A stretch of DNA of 64,000 nt from Gemmobacter aquaticus (GTDB lineage Bacteria > Pseudomonadota > Alphaproteobacteria > Rhodobacterales > Rhodobacteraceae), in assembly GCF_007859075.1 (NCBI RefSeq), contig NZ_VOAK01000020.1, positions 186,001-250,000 on the forward strand, read 5' to 3'. Position numbers and translations under genes: made by a program. Positions 1-9,455 of this stretch are shown one piece after another. The notes below the pieces were generated by a model that had not been told where the DNA came from, did no database searches, and worked only from the letters and a program-made list of their open reading frames with translations. Each line of letters opens with the position of its first letter. Position 1 is the stretch's first letter.

Positions 1-202
1 TCGCCGCGATGTTCAGCAGAAACTCGGTCTCGGCCACCGAGTCGGTCGCCTGAACCAGAACGGTCTGCGCGATGCCGTGCCGTTTTAGCAGGCCGCGCAG
101 GTCATCGGGCGCGAAGTCCCGGTTGATTGGCGCAACCGACGGATTTGGCCAGGCATAGTCGCCCCGGCCAAGTCGCCAGAAATGCTGATGGGAATCGATC
201 AT
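1..202 (-). CDS. Amidohydrolase-family sugar lactonase, N-terminal part (probable L-fuconolactonase)
   Basis: The first 67 codons are present and the rest lies beyond the left edge. The protein opens with IDSHQHFW, the metal-binding HxH strand of amidohydrolase-2 (COG3618) lactonases, followed by a DYAWPNP segment and an FAPDDL segment typical of that family. The ATG at 202 is preferred over an in-frame ATG at 217 because GAGG sits seven bases before it and family members begin at this point. In the proposed pathway it opens the lactone made by the dehydrogenase at 4983, giving the sugar acid for the dehydratase at 5759. It is transcribed in the same direction as the GntR gene, 83 bp downstream of it, so the two may form one transcript. 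The family is clear; the L-fucono-lactone specificity is inferred from the neighbourhood. Confidence 0.8.
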   Translation of the reverse strand, partial: MIDSHQHFWRLGRGDYAWPNPSVAPINRDFAPDDLRGLLKRHGIAQTVLVQATDSVAETEFLLNIAA

Positions 203-285
203 CCGGCAGCCTCGCATGGCGTTTGTATCTAATCATTAAAGACCTACGCGCTGGTCAACCTGCCTGTCAACTGATCCCGCCCGGT

Positions 286-1188
286 TCAGACCAGCCGGTT
301 GACGCGCAAGGAGGCGAGCAGCGTCTCTTTCGACGTGGCCAGATGCTCACGCACGGCCCTTTCCGCAGCCATTGGATCGCGGGAGCGCAGCGCGTCGATG
401 ATCGCCCTGTGTTCGCCGATGGCGGCTTCGTTCCGATGGCGCTCAAGCTGCTTGTCCCATTGGTAATGGTAGTGGAAAATCAGCGAGATGACTTTCTGGA
501 AGTCCTCGACAAAGCGGTTCTTGACCACCCCGTTGATCGTCGCATGAAACCGTTCGTCCAGGCTTGAGAAATCGCGGAAGTCGGTCTCGATCCGGCCCAG
601 CAGGTCAAGATGGTCGCGCTCCAGCGCGTCGAGTGCGGCCCAGATCGGATGCCCCTCGGGCAGTCCGACGACGGTGCGCGCGGCGTTCACTTCCAGAAGC
701 AGCCGAAAGTCCGAAAGTTCTACCGCATAGTCGGCGGTAAAGCCCAGCAGGCTCCAGCCTCCGCGCGGGCGGCGCTCGACCAGCCCGAACTGGCCAAGCC
801 CGGCCAGAAACTCTTGCAACATATGAGGTGGGACCGAAAACCGCCGTGCAAGTTGGGTCACGTTCAGCGGCGTGTCCGCGGGCACGTCGAAGCGCAAGAC
901 CCAGTCGAGGAACCGCCCTTCAAGCTCGCGCAGTGAGATGTAGTCGTCGCGTTCCGGCACGCGATCGGCCTCGCGCGGTGTGCGCAGCAGGGTTTTTTGC
1001 CGCCCCTCCAGTTGCACCAACCCTTCTTCTGACAGCCGTTTCAGGATCGCGCGCACCACCGTACGGCTGACTTTCAGCGTCTCGGCCAGTTTCAGTTCCG
1101 ATGGCAGCGCGGCGTCAATCGCAAGGGGGGCCAGCAGGTCAAGCGTCTGGTTATATGCGCTGCGAAATCGGGTGTCGGTGCGTGCCAT
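286..1188 (-). CDS. GntR/FCD-family transcriptional regulator with two winged-helix segments
   Basis: A 300-residue DNA-binding regulator, probably the local repressor of the sugar operon that starts 180 bp away on the other strand. The N-terminal GntR wing-helix is visible around residues 25-65 (LPSELKLAETLKVSRTVVRA, then LKRLSEEGLV). A second helix-turn-helix-like stretch follows at about 100-137 (LNVTQLARRFSVPP, then GLGQFGLVERR). The FCD ligand-binding domain fills about 150-290, with DFRLLLEVNAA, DERFH and EHRAIIDALRSRD carrying the expected acidic and histidine metal-ligand positions. The usual FadR/FCD length is about 230-250, and the extra length is the second helix-turn-helix. The effector is not readable from sequence; an intermediate of the adjoining pathway is the natural guess. 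Three copies of an 11-bp motif just upstream may be its operator. Confidence 0.88.
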   Translation of the reverse strand: MARTDTRFRSAYNQTLDLLAPLAIDAALPSELKLAETLKVSRTVVRAILKRLSEEGLVQLEGRQKTLLRTPREADRVPERDDYISLRELEGRFLDWVLRFDVPADTPLNVTQLARRFSVPPHMLQEFLAGLGQFGLVERRPRGGWSLLGFTADYAVELSDFRLLLEVNAARTVVGLPEGHPIWAALDALERDHLDLLGRIETDFRDFSSLDERFHATINGVVKNRFVEDFQKVISLIFHYHYQWDKQLERHRNEAAIGEHRAIIDALRSRDPMAAERAVREHLATSKETLLASLRVNRLV

Positions 1189-1199
1189 GGTCGCGGACC

Positions 1200-1267
1200 T
1201 GTTCTTTGTGTTGAACGCATAAAAAACAATTTACAGTGCCGCATCCGCATGTCTAGTGTTCTTTATG
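1200..1267. promoter_or_regulatory. Cluster of three 11-bp repeats, candidate operator for the GntR regulator
   Basis: TGTTCTTTGTG lies at 1200-1210, its inverted near-copy CATAAAAAACA at 1218-1228, and a direct near-copy TGTTCTTTATG at 1257-1267. The first and second form an imperfect palindrome with a 7-base spacer; the second and third form one with one mismatch in 11 and a 28-base spacer. They sit between the regulator start (1188) and the divergent transport operon, which is where a repressor controlling both directions would bind. Binding by the GntR protein is inference. Confidence 0.5.
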
Positions 1268-1299
1268 ATAAAAGCCATAACGCGACGGGAGGCGCTGGA

Positions 1300-1374
1300 A
1301 TGGTTGACGCAAAGCCCTGCGGCGCCCTTCGGCGCGGCGGTCCGTTGCTGGCCGTCGAAATGAGGCCCGAATGA
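1300..1374 (+). CDS. Possible 24-codon leader ORF coupled to the ABC ATPase gene
   Basis: A short frame begins at ATG 1300 with GGGAGG eight bases upstream, a stronger ribosome-binding site than that of the gene that follows. It ends with TGA at 1372-1374, overlapping the ATG of the ABC ATPase (1371) as ATGA. This geometry suggests translational coupling. The peptide ([13 protein letters not shown] at its start) matches no family I know and shows no run of regulatory codons. It could be a real leader peptide or a chance frame in an untranslated leader. Confidence 0.35.
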   Translation: MVDAKPCGALRRGGPLLAVEMRPE

Positions 1375-2891
1375 CCAATGTCATCGAGATGGAGGCGATC
1401 GAGAAGCGCTTTCCGGGGGTGCATGCCCTGCGGTCGGCGCGCTTTGATTTGTGCGCGGGTGAGGTTCATGCCCTGATGGGCGAAAACGGGGCCGGCAAAT
1501 CGACACTGATGAAGATCCTGTCCGGCATCTATGCGCCCGACAGCGGCAGCATCCGCGTGAACGGCCAAGAGGTCCGCATCGACGGGCCGCGCGCGGCGCA
1601 AGGATTGGGCATAGGGATCATCCATCAGGAACTGGCGCTTATGCCTGACCTGACGGTGGCGCAGAACATCTTTATCGGCCGCGAACCGCGCAGCCGTTGG
1701 GGCGTTCTGAATGAGGCGCAGCTGAACCGCGATGCCGAGGCGATCTTCGCAGTCATGAAAGTGCCGATGGACCCGCGCGCCGAGGTGCGCAGCCTCACCA
1801 TCGCCAAGCAGCAGATGGTCGAGATCGCCAAGGCGCTGTCCTTCCGCTCTCGCATCCTCATCATGGACGAGCCCACCGCCGCGCTGAACGATGCCGAGAC
1901 GAACGAGCTTTTTGCCATCATCCGTCGCCTGAAATCCGAGGGCGTGGCCATCGTCTACATCAGCCACAAGATGGACGAGATCCGCCGCATATCGGACCGC
2001 GTGACCGTGATGCGCGACGGTGCCTATGTCGGAACAGTTGCCGCCGCCGACACGCCGATCGAGACGATCATCGCCATGATGGTGGGCCGCGCCCTTGACC
2101 ATGCCGAGGTTGCAATCCCTGACCTGTCGGCGGCGCCGGTTGCGCTGTCCGTGCGCGGCCTGACGCGCGGGCGGATGGTGCGTGATGTGAGTTTTGATCT
2201 GCGGGCGGGCGAGATCCTTGGATTTGCCGGCCTCATGGGCGCTGGCCGGACCGAAGTGGCGCGCGTGATCTTTGGCGCCGACCCGCGCGAGGCGGGCGAG
2301 ATCGCGGTGCATGGCACCCCGCGTGATATCCGCAGTCCGAAAGATGCGGTGGCCGCTGGCATCGGGTATCTGTCAGAGGACCGCAAGCATTTTGGTCTGG
2401 CCCTTGGCCTCGACGTGCGCTCGAACATCGCGCTCACCTCTCTGCCGCGCTTCACCGACCGGATCGGCCGGGTCGACGATGCCGAACTTGGCCGGGTTGC
2501 ACAGGACTATATCCGCACGCTCGCGATCCGCACGCCATCGGATCGCCAGGAGGTTCGCCTTTTGTCGGGGGGCAATCAGCAAAAGGTGGTCATCGCCAAA
2601 TGGCTGCTGCGCGATTGCGACATCCTGATCTTTGATGAGCCAACCCGTGGCATCGATGTCGGTGCCAAGGCAGAGATCTATCGCCTGCTGCAAAGCCTCG
2701 CCGCCGCAGGCAAGGCGATCATTGTCATCAGCTCGGAACTGCCCGAAGTGCTGCGCCTGTCCCACCGCATCGCCGTGATGTGCGAAGGGCGGCTGACCGG
2801 CATCCTGCCGGGCGGACCGGGTACAAGCCAGCAAGAGATCATGCGCCTCGCCACATACCGCGACGCCGCGCAGGAAGGAGCCATCGCATGA
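1371..2891 (+). CDS. Sugar ABC transporter ATP-binding protein (RbsA/XylG type)
   Basis: A 506-residue duplicated ATPase of the CUT2 class that powers monosaccharide import. The N-terminal half has a perfect Walker A (GENGAGKST, residues 37-45) and Walker B (ILIMDEPTA). The C-terminal half has a degenerate nucleotide site but an intact signature ([10 protein letters not shown]) and a second Walker B ([10 protein letters not shown]). That asymmetric layout is normal for RbsA/MglA proteins, whose usual length is about 500. The next gene overlaps by 4 bp (ATGA). With the permease and binding protein it forms a complete importer; the cargo is inferred to be the deoxy-sugar degraded by the downstream enzymes. 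Confidence 0.93.
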   Translation: MTNVIEMEAIEKRFPGVHALRSARFDLCAGEVHALMGENGAGKSTLMKILSGIYAPDSGSIRVNGQEVRIDGPRAAQGLGIGIIHQELALMPDLTVAQNIFIGREPRSRWGVLNEAQLNRDAEAIFAVMKVPMDPRAEVRSLTIAKQQMVEIAKALSFRSRILIMDEPTAALNDAETNELFAIIRRLKSEGVAIVYISHKMDEIRRISDRVTVMRDGAYVGTVAAADTPIETIIAMMVGRALDHAEVAIPDLSAAPVALSVRGLTRGRMVRDVSFDLRAGEILGFAGLMGAGRTEVARVIFGADPREAGEIAVHGTPRDIRSPKDAVAAGIGYLSEDRKHFGLALGLDVRSNIALTSLPRFTDRIGRVDDAELGRVAQDYIRTLAIRTPSDRQEVRLLSGGNQQKVVIAKWLLRDCDILIFDEPTRGIDVGAKAEIYRLLQSLAAAGKAIIVISSELPEVLRLSHRIAVMCEGRLTGILPGGPGTSQQEIMRLATYRDAAQEGAIA

Positions 2892-3889
2892 CCGCCACCC
2901 CCGCCGCCACCGGAGCGCTGAGCCGACTGAAAGCCTCGGGCGCGCATCAGAAGATTCTGGCCTTTGCCAGCCTGATCGTGCTTCTGGTGTTCTTCTCGCT
3001 GGCCTCGCCCAACTTCCTGCAAACGTCGAACATCCTTGCAATCCTGCAGGCGACAAGCGTGAACGGCGTGCTGGCGATTGCCGCGACGCTGGTGATCATC
3101 ACCGGCGGGATCGATCTGTCGGTCGGCACCTTGATGACCTTCTGCGCCGTCATTGCGGGGGTCGTGCTGACCTTCTGGGGCATGGCGCTGCCTTTCGGCA
3201 TCATCGCGGCCATCGCGGCGGGGACCTTCTGTGGGTTCATCTCGGGCTCGCTGATCGCGCGGATGAAGATCCCGCCCTTTATCGCCACACTGGGCATGAT
3301 GCTGATCCTGAAGGGGCTGTCGCTGGTGATTTCCGGCACCAAGCCCATCTATTTCAACGATACACCCAGCTTTCCGCTGATCTCGACCGGTTCGCTGATT
3401 GGCAGCTTCATCCCGGCGCTGCCGGTGCCGAATGGCGTGCTGATCCTGTTCGTGCTGGCACTTGTGATTTCCTGGGTTCTGTCGCGCACAACGCTGGGCC
3501 GCTACTGCTTTGCGCTTGGATCAAACGAAGAGGCAGTGCGGCTGTCCGGTGTCAACGCCGACGCCTGGAAGGTGGCGATCTACGCGCTGGCCGGGGGGAT
3601 CTGCGGGATCGCGGGCCTTCTGATTGCCTCGCGTCTGAACTCGGCTCAACCCGCGCTTGGCCTTGGCTACGAGCTTGACGCCATCGCCGCGGTGGTGATC
3701 GGCGGCACCTCGCTTGCCGGTGGCCGCGGCTCGATCCTTGGCACGATCATCGGCGCGCTGATCATGAGCGTGCTGCTAAATGGCCTGCGCATCCTGTCGG
3801 TCGCGCAGGAATGGCAGACGGTGGTGACCGGCCTCATCATCATCGCCGCAGTCTATGCAGACATGCTGCGCCGCCGCCGGGCGGGGTAG
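2888..3889 (+). CDS. Sugar ABC transporter permease (RbsC type)
   Basis: A 333-residue polytopic inner-membrane protein. The ATG at 2888 overlaps the stop of the ATPase gene and is preferred over longer in-frame starts that would lie inside that gene. About eight to ten hydrophobic helices are visible. Family hallmarks include GGIDLSVGT near residue 75 and the loop [15 protein letters not shown] near residue 275, both typical of ribose/xylose permeases that dimerise to form the CUT2 channel. The C-terminus is short and basic (MLRRRRAG), as is usual. Neighbouring genes are the ATPase upstream and the binding protein 60 bp downstream. Confidence 0.93.
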   Translation: MTATPAATGALSRLKASGAHQKILAFASLIVLLVFFSLASPNFLQTSNILAILQATSVNGVLAIAATLVIITGGIDLSVGTLMTFCAVIAGVVLTFWGMALPFGIIAAIAAGTFCGFISGSLIARMKIPPFIATLGMMLILKGLSLVISGTKPIYFNDTPSFPLISTGSLIGSFIPALPVPNGVLILFVLALVISWVLSRTTLGRYCFALGSNEEAVRLSGVNADAWKVAIYALAGGICGIAGLLIASRLNSAQPALGLGYELDAIAAVVIGGTSLAGGRGSILGTIIGALIMSVLLNGLRILSVAQEWQTVVTGLIIIAAVYADMLRRRRAG

Positions 3890-3949
3890 GCACAGAAGAA
3901 CGGCCAACGTTCCCGAACACCAAGGCATCCGAACATGGAGGAGATCAAG

Positions 3950-5758
<1,809 letters not shown>

Positions 5759-5759
<1 letters not shown>

Positions 5760-7267
5760 TGAAGCCCGATCACATCATTCTGGCCGCAGACGATGATGTC
5801 GCCATTGCGCTGGCCGATCTGCCTGCAGGGCACGTTGCTGCAGGCGTCACGCTGACGACTGCGGTGCCGCGCGGACACAAATTCGCGCGGCATGCCATGG
5901 CCCCCGGCACGCAGGTGCGCCGCTATGGTCAGATCATCGGGCAGGCGACCGCCGCAATAGCTGCGGGCGATCATGTCCATGTGCAGAACCTCGGCATGTC
6001 GGACCACGCGCAGGACTACGCCATTGGCGCCGACCTGCGCCCCATCACGCCTGCGACCGAGGCGCGCACCTTCATGGGCTACCGGCGCGCCGACGGGCGG
6101 GCGGGGACGCGCAACTATCTGGGGGTGCTGACCTCGGTCAATTGCTCGGGCTCTGTGGCGCGGTTCATCGCCGAGGCGGCCGAAAAGACCGACTGGTTCC
6201 GCGCGCTGCGCAATGTCGACGGGATCGTGCCCATCGCCCATTCCTCGGGCTGTGGCATGGCCGGCGACAATGAGGGGTATGAGACCCTGTTCCGCACCCT
6301 GCAGGGCTATGCGCGCAACCCGAATTTTGCGGGCATCCTGCTGGTGGGCCTTGGCTGCGAGGTCATGCAGATCCCGGCGCTGGTCGGGCAGGCGCGGCTG
6401 CGTGCCGACGGTCAGTTCCACCATATGACCATTCAGGAACAGGGCGGCACGCGCCGCACCGTCGAGCGCGGGGTCGAGGCGCTGCGCGATCTGGCGCAAG
6501 TGGCCGAGCGCTGCAGTCGCGAGCCTGTGCCGGTGTCGGAGTTGGTGATCGGCATGCAATGCGGCGGGTCGGATGGCTATTCCGGCATCACCGCCAACCC
6601 CGCGCTTGGTGTGGCCTCTGATCTGCTGGTGGCGCACGGGGGCACCACGATCCTGTCCGAGACATCCGAGATCTACGGCGCGGAACATCTGCTGACCCGC
6701 CGCGCCGTCAACGCCGAGGTGGGCGAAAAGCTTCTGGCGCGCATCCGCTGGTGGGAGGACTACTGTGCCCGCAACAAGGGAGAGATGAACAACAACCCCA
6801 GCCCCGGCAACAAGCGCGGCGGGCTGACGACCATTCTTGAGAAATCGCTGGGGGCGGTCGCGAAGGGCGGATCGGCACCGCTGGAGGGCGTCTATCTTTT
6901 CGCCGAACCGATCGACCGCAAGGGCTTTGTCTTCATGGACAGCCCCGGCTACGATCCATGTTCGGTCACGGGGCAGGTGGCATCGGGGGCGAACCTGATC
7001 GTCTTTACCACGGGGCGTGGGTCCGTGTCGGGCTACAAGCCGGTTCCCTGCATCAAGGTCGCCACCAATTCCGAGATGTATGCCCGGATGGACGAGGACA
7101 TGGACATCAACACAGGCGACATCCTGGAAGGCGTCACGCTTGAGGACAAGGGCCGCGAGATGTTTGAGATGTTCATCCGCGTCGCCTCGGGCGAGGTGAC
7201 GAAATCCGAGGCGCTCGGCTTCGGCGGGGCCGAGTTCGTGCCATGGCAGATCGGGGCGGTGATGTGA
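5759..7267 (+). CDS. UxaA-family sugar-acid dehydratase (altronate/galactarate dehydratase type)
   Basis: A 502-residue protein with the two-part layout of UxaA: an N-terminal SAF domain (about residues 8-85, including AVPRGHKFA and GDHVHVQNLG) and a long metal-dependent dehydratase domain. Conserved blocks include YRRADGRAGTRNYLGVL, HSSGCGM, GLGCE, GMQCGGSDGYSGITANPALG, NNNPSPGNKRGGL and CIKVATNSEMY. Expected reaction: removal of water from the C6-deoxy sugar acid (L-fuconate if the pathway call is right) to the 2-keto-3-deoxy acid. An ATG at 5759 overlapping the previous stop is chosen over GTG 5756. A UxaA protein here replaces the enolase-superfamily fuconate dehydratase found in the best-known version of the pathway. 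Confidence 0.88.
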
Positions 7268-7596
7268 TGCAGCGCATGGGTATGATGATCAGGCTCAAGC
7301 CAGAAAAAATATCTGAATACAAGGCGTTGCACGCGGCTGTCTGGCCCGGTGTCCTTGCGCGCATCAGTGCGTCAAACATCCGCAACTACACGATCTTCTT
7401 GCGCGAGCCTGAGAATATCCTGTTCGGCACATGGGAGTATCATGGCAGCGATTTCGAGGCGGACATGGCGGCGATTGCCGCCGATCCGGTGACACAGGAC
7501 TGGTGGAAGCTGACCGACCCCTGTCAGGTGCCACTGGAAAGCAGGGCCCCCGGCGAATGGTGGGCGATGATGGAAGAGGTGTTTCACCATGACTGA
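7267..7596 (+). CDS. L-rhamnose/L-fucose mutarotase (RhaM family)
   Basis: A 109-residue cytoplasmic epimerase that interconverts the alpha and beta anomers so that the dehydrogenase receives its preferred form. Catalytic positions known from E. coli RhaM line up exactly: His22 in YKALH, Tyr41 in RNYTIF, and the tandem Trp79-Trp80 in DWWKL. The family C-terminus WWAMMEEVFHHD is present. The start at 7267 overlaps the dehydratase stop (TGATG), and the 3' end overlaps the next gene by 8 bp, so translation is probably coupled throughout. This family is used in oxidative L-fucose clusters as well as L-rhamnose operons, so it does not settle the substrate. Confidence 0.9.
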   Translation: MQRMGMMIRLKPEKISEYKALHAAVWPGVLARISASNIRNYTIFLREPENILFGTWEYHGSDFEADMAAIAADPVTQDWWKLTDPCQVPLESRAPGEWWAMMEEVFHHD

Positions 7597-8329
7597 CAGG
7601 CTGAAGGGCAAGCGCGCGCTGGTGACGGCGGCGGGGCAGGGGATCGGGCGGGCCTCGGCACTGGCCATGGCGCGTGAGGGCGCGCATGTTCTGGCAACCG
7701 ATGTGAATGCGGCGGCACTCGAAAGCCTTGGCGCCGAGGGGATCGAGACACGGGTGCTGAATGTGCGCGACCCCGCCAGTATCGCGGCGGCGGTCGAAGG
7801 GGCAGGCGCGGTCGATGTGCTGTTCAACTGCGCGGGCTTTGTTGCCAGCGGCACGATCCTTGACTGTGACGAAGACCAATGGGCCTTCAGCCTCGATCTG
7901 AACATGACGGCCATGTACCGGATGTGCCGTGCCTTCCTGCCAGGCATGCTGGAACGGGGGGGCGGGTCGATCATCAACATGGCCTCGGTCGTCTCATCCC
8001 AGATCGCGGCGCCCAACCGCTTTGTCTATGGCGCGACGAAGGCCGGGGTGATCGGCCTGACCAAGGGCATCGCCGCCGATTTCATCACGCGCGGCATCCG
8101 CTGCAATGCGATCTGCCCGGGCACGGTGGAAAGCCCCTCGCTGGAGGATCGCCTGCGCGCCACTGGCGATTATGAGGCCGCTCGCCGCGCTTTTATCGCC
8201 CGCCAGCCCATCGGCCGCATCGGTCGCGCCGAAGAGATCGCGGCGCTGGTGGTCTATCTTGCCTCGGACGAATCCGCCTATACCACGGGCGTGGCCCATG
8301 TGATCGACGGCGGCTGGTCCAATATCTGA
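7589..8329 (+). CDS. SDR-family dehydrogenase, probable 2-keto-3-deoxy-L-fuconate dehydrogenase
   Basis: A 246-residue classical SDR with AAGQGIGRA near residues 14-22, FNCAGF near 83, the catalytic region NMASVVSS followed by YGATKAG, and the C-terminal VIDGGWSNI. The protein resembles the 2-keto-3-deoxy-fuconate/rhamnonate 4-dehydrogenases of oxidative deoxy-sugar pathways and human BDH2-like enzymes. It would oxidise the dehydratase product to the 2,4-diketo acid that is the substrate of the hydrolase directly downstream. It overlaps the mutarotase gene by 8 bp and is 10 bp from the hydrolase gene. Family is certain; the substrate is inferred from gene order. Confidence 0.86.
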   Translation: MTDRLKGKRALVTAAGQGIGRASALAMAREGAHVLATDVNAAALESLGAEGIETRVLNVRDPASIAAAVEGAGAVDVLFNCAGFVASGTILDCDEDQWAFSLDLNMTAMYRMCRAFLPGMLERGGGSIINMASVVSSQIAAPNRFVYGATKAGVIGLTKGIAADFITRGIRCNAICPGTVESPSLEDRLRATGDYEAARRAFIARQPIGRIGRAEEIAALVVYLASDESAYTTGVAHVIDGGWSNI

Positions 8330-8339
8330 AGGGAATGGA

Positions 8340-9182
8340 ATGAAACTTCTGCGTCATGGCCCGGCAGGGGCCGAAAAACCCGGCATCCGGTTGGATGATG
8401 GCACGATCCGCGATCTTTCCGGCCTCGTGCCGGATATCGCCGGGGCGGTGCTCTCGGACGAAGGCTTGGCCGCGATTCGTGCGGTTGATCTTTCGGCGCT
8501 GCCGGTTGTGCCTGCGGATACGCGGCTTGGGCCCTGCGTGGGCGGCACCGGCAAATTCATCTGCATCGGCCTGAACTACGCTGACCACGCCGCCGAATCC
8601 GGCATGGCCGTTCCACCGGAGCCTGTGATCTTCATGAAGGCCACCAGCGCCATCTGCGGACCTTATGATCCCATCATCATCCCCCGCGGGTCGGAAAAGA
8701 CCGACTGGGAGGTGGAGCTGGCCGTGATCATTGGAACCCGCGCCAAATACGTCAGCGAGGCGGATGCGCTGGCGCATGTCGCAGGTTTTGCCATCACCAA
8801 TGACGTGTCGGAGCGCGCCTTCCAGACCGAACGCGCGGGCCAGTGGACCAAGGGCAAGAGCTGCGACAACTTTGGGCAGATCGGCCCCTGGCTGGTGACG
8901 CGGGACGAGGTGGCCGATCCGCAGAACCTGCCGATGTGGCTCAAGGTGAACGGGCAGACGATGCAGGACGGATCGACCCGCACCATGGTCTATGGCGTGG
9001 CCCATCTGGTCAGCTACCTGAGCCAGTTCATGACACTGCATCCGGGTGATGTGATCTCGACCGGGACGCCTCCGGGCGTGGGGATGGGCCAAAAGCCGCC
9101 GCGCTACCTGAAGGTCGGCGACGTGGTCGAGCTTGGCATCGAGGGGTTGGGGCAGCAGCGCCAGACCGTGATCGCGGACTGA
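8340..9182 (+). CDS. FAH-family 2,4-diketo-3-deoxy-acid hydrolase
   Basis: A 280-residue fumarylacetoacetate-hydrolase-fold enzyme. The catalytic domain begins after about residue 70 with CIGLNYADHAAESG, then EPVIFMKATSAI, the metal-ligand segment KTDWEVELAVIIG, FQTERAGQWTKGKSCDNFGQIGP (shown in parts: KGKSCDNF, GPWLVT) and GDVISTGTPPGVGMG. Expected reaction: hydrolytic C-C cleavage of 2,4-diketo-3-deoxy-L-fuconate to pyruvate and L-lactate, closing the pathway. It is the last gene of the operon and is followed by a large hairpin at 9197-9252. Confidence 0.88.
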   Translation: MKLLRHGPAGAEKPGIRLDDGTIRDLSGLVPDIAGAVLSDEGLAAIRAVDLSALPVVPADTRLGPCVGGTGKFICIGLNYADHAAESGMAVPPEPVIFMKATSAICGPYDPIIIPRGSEKTDWEVELAVIIGTRAKYVSEADALAHVAGFAITNDVSERAFQTERAGQWTKGKSCDNFGQIGPWLVTRDEVADPQNLPMWLKVNGQTMQDGSTRTMVYGVAHLVSYLSQFMTLHPGDVISTGTPPGVGMGQKPPRYLKVGDVVELGIEGLGQQRQTVIAD

Positions 9183-9196
9183 AGCCGATCACCGCG

Positions 9197-9252
9197 GATC
9201 AAGACGGATATAGCCCTCGCGACCTGTTCGCGTGGGCCTTTCCGTCTTGGTC
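9197..9252 (+). terminator. Long hairpin ending the deoxy-sugar operon
   Basis: GATCAAGACGGA at 9197-9208 pairs with TCCGTCTTGGTC at 9241-9252 (12 bp, one G-T). Inside it, GCCC with CGCGA at 9213-9222 pairs with TCGCG and GGGC at 9228-9237. It stands 15 bases after the hydrolase stop. No T-tract follows, so termination efficiency is uncertain. Confidence 0.55.
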
Positions 9253-9320
9253 AGTCGGCAAAACAAAACGTTCCGCAGGCGTAGAGTCCCAGGCAACACG
9301 ATCAATTTTCAGGGAAACCT

Positions 9321-9395
9321 TGGCAGCCCGTAGGGGAGTCGAACCCCTCTTCCCAGGTTGAAAACCTGGTGTCCTAACCGATAGACGAACGGGCC
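9321..9395 (-). tRNA. tRNA-Glu (anticodon TTC)
   Basis: The minus strand folds as a full cloverleaf. The acceptor GGCCCGT pairs with ACGGGCT, discriminator G is followed by an encoded CCA at 9321-9323, and the anticodon stem CCAGG/CCTGG encloses loop TTTTCAA, giving anticodon TTC. The T arm contains GGTTCGACTCC. It lies between the sugar operon and recJ, with no integrase or attachment duplication beside it. Confidence 0.95.
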
Positions 9396-9455
9396 GCGGT
9401 TGGTAGGCGGGTGTCTAACCGGCGGCGTTCAGACGCGCAAGAGGAAAAACGCAGC

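Noticed and set aside
9321-9395. tRNA-Glu as an integration site for a genomic island
   Set aside because: No integrase, no duplicated tRNA 3' end and no composition change beside it; the flanking genes are ordinary chromosomal genes.
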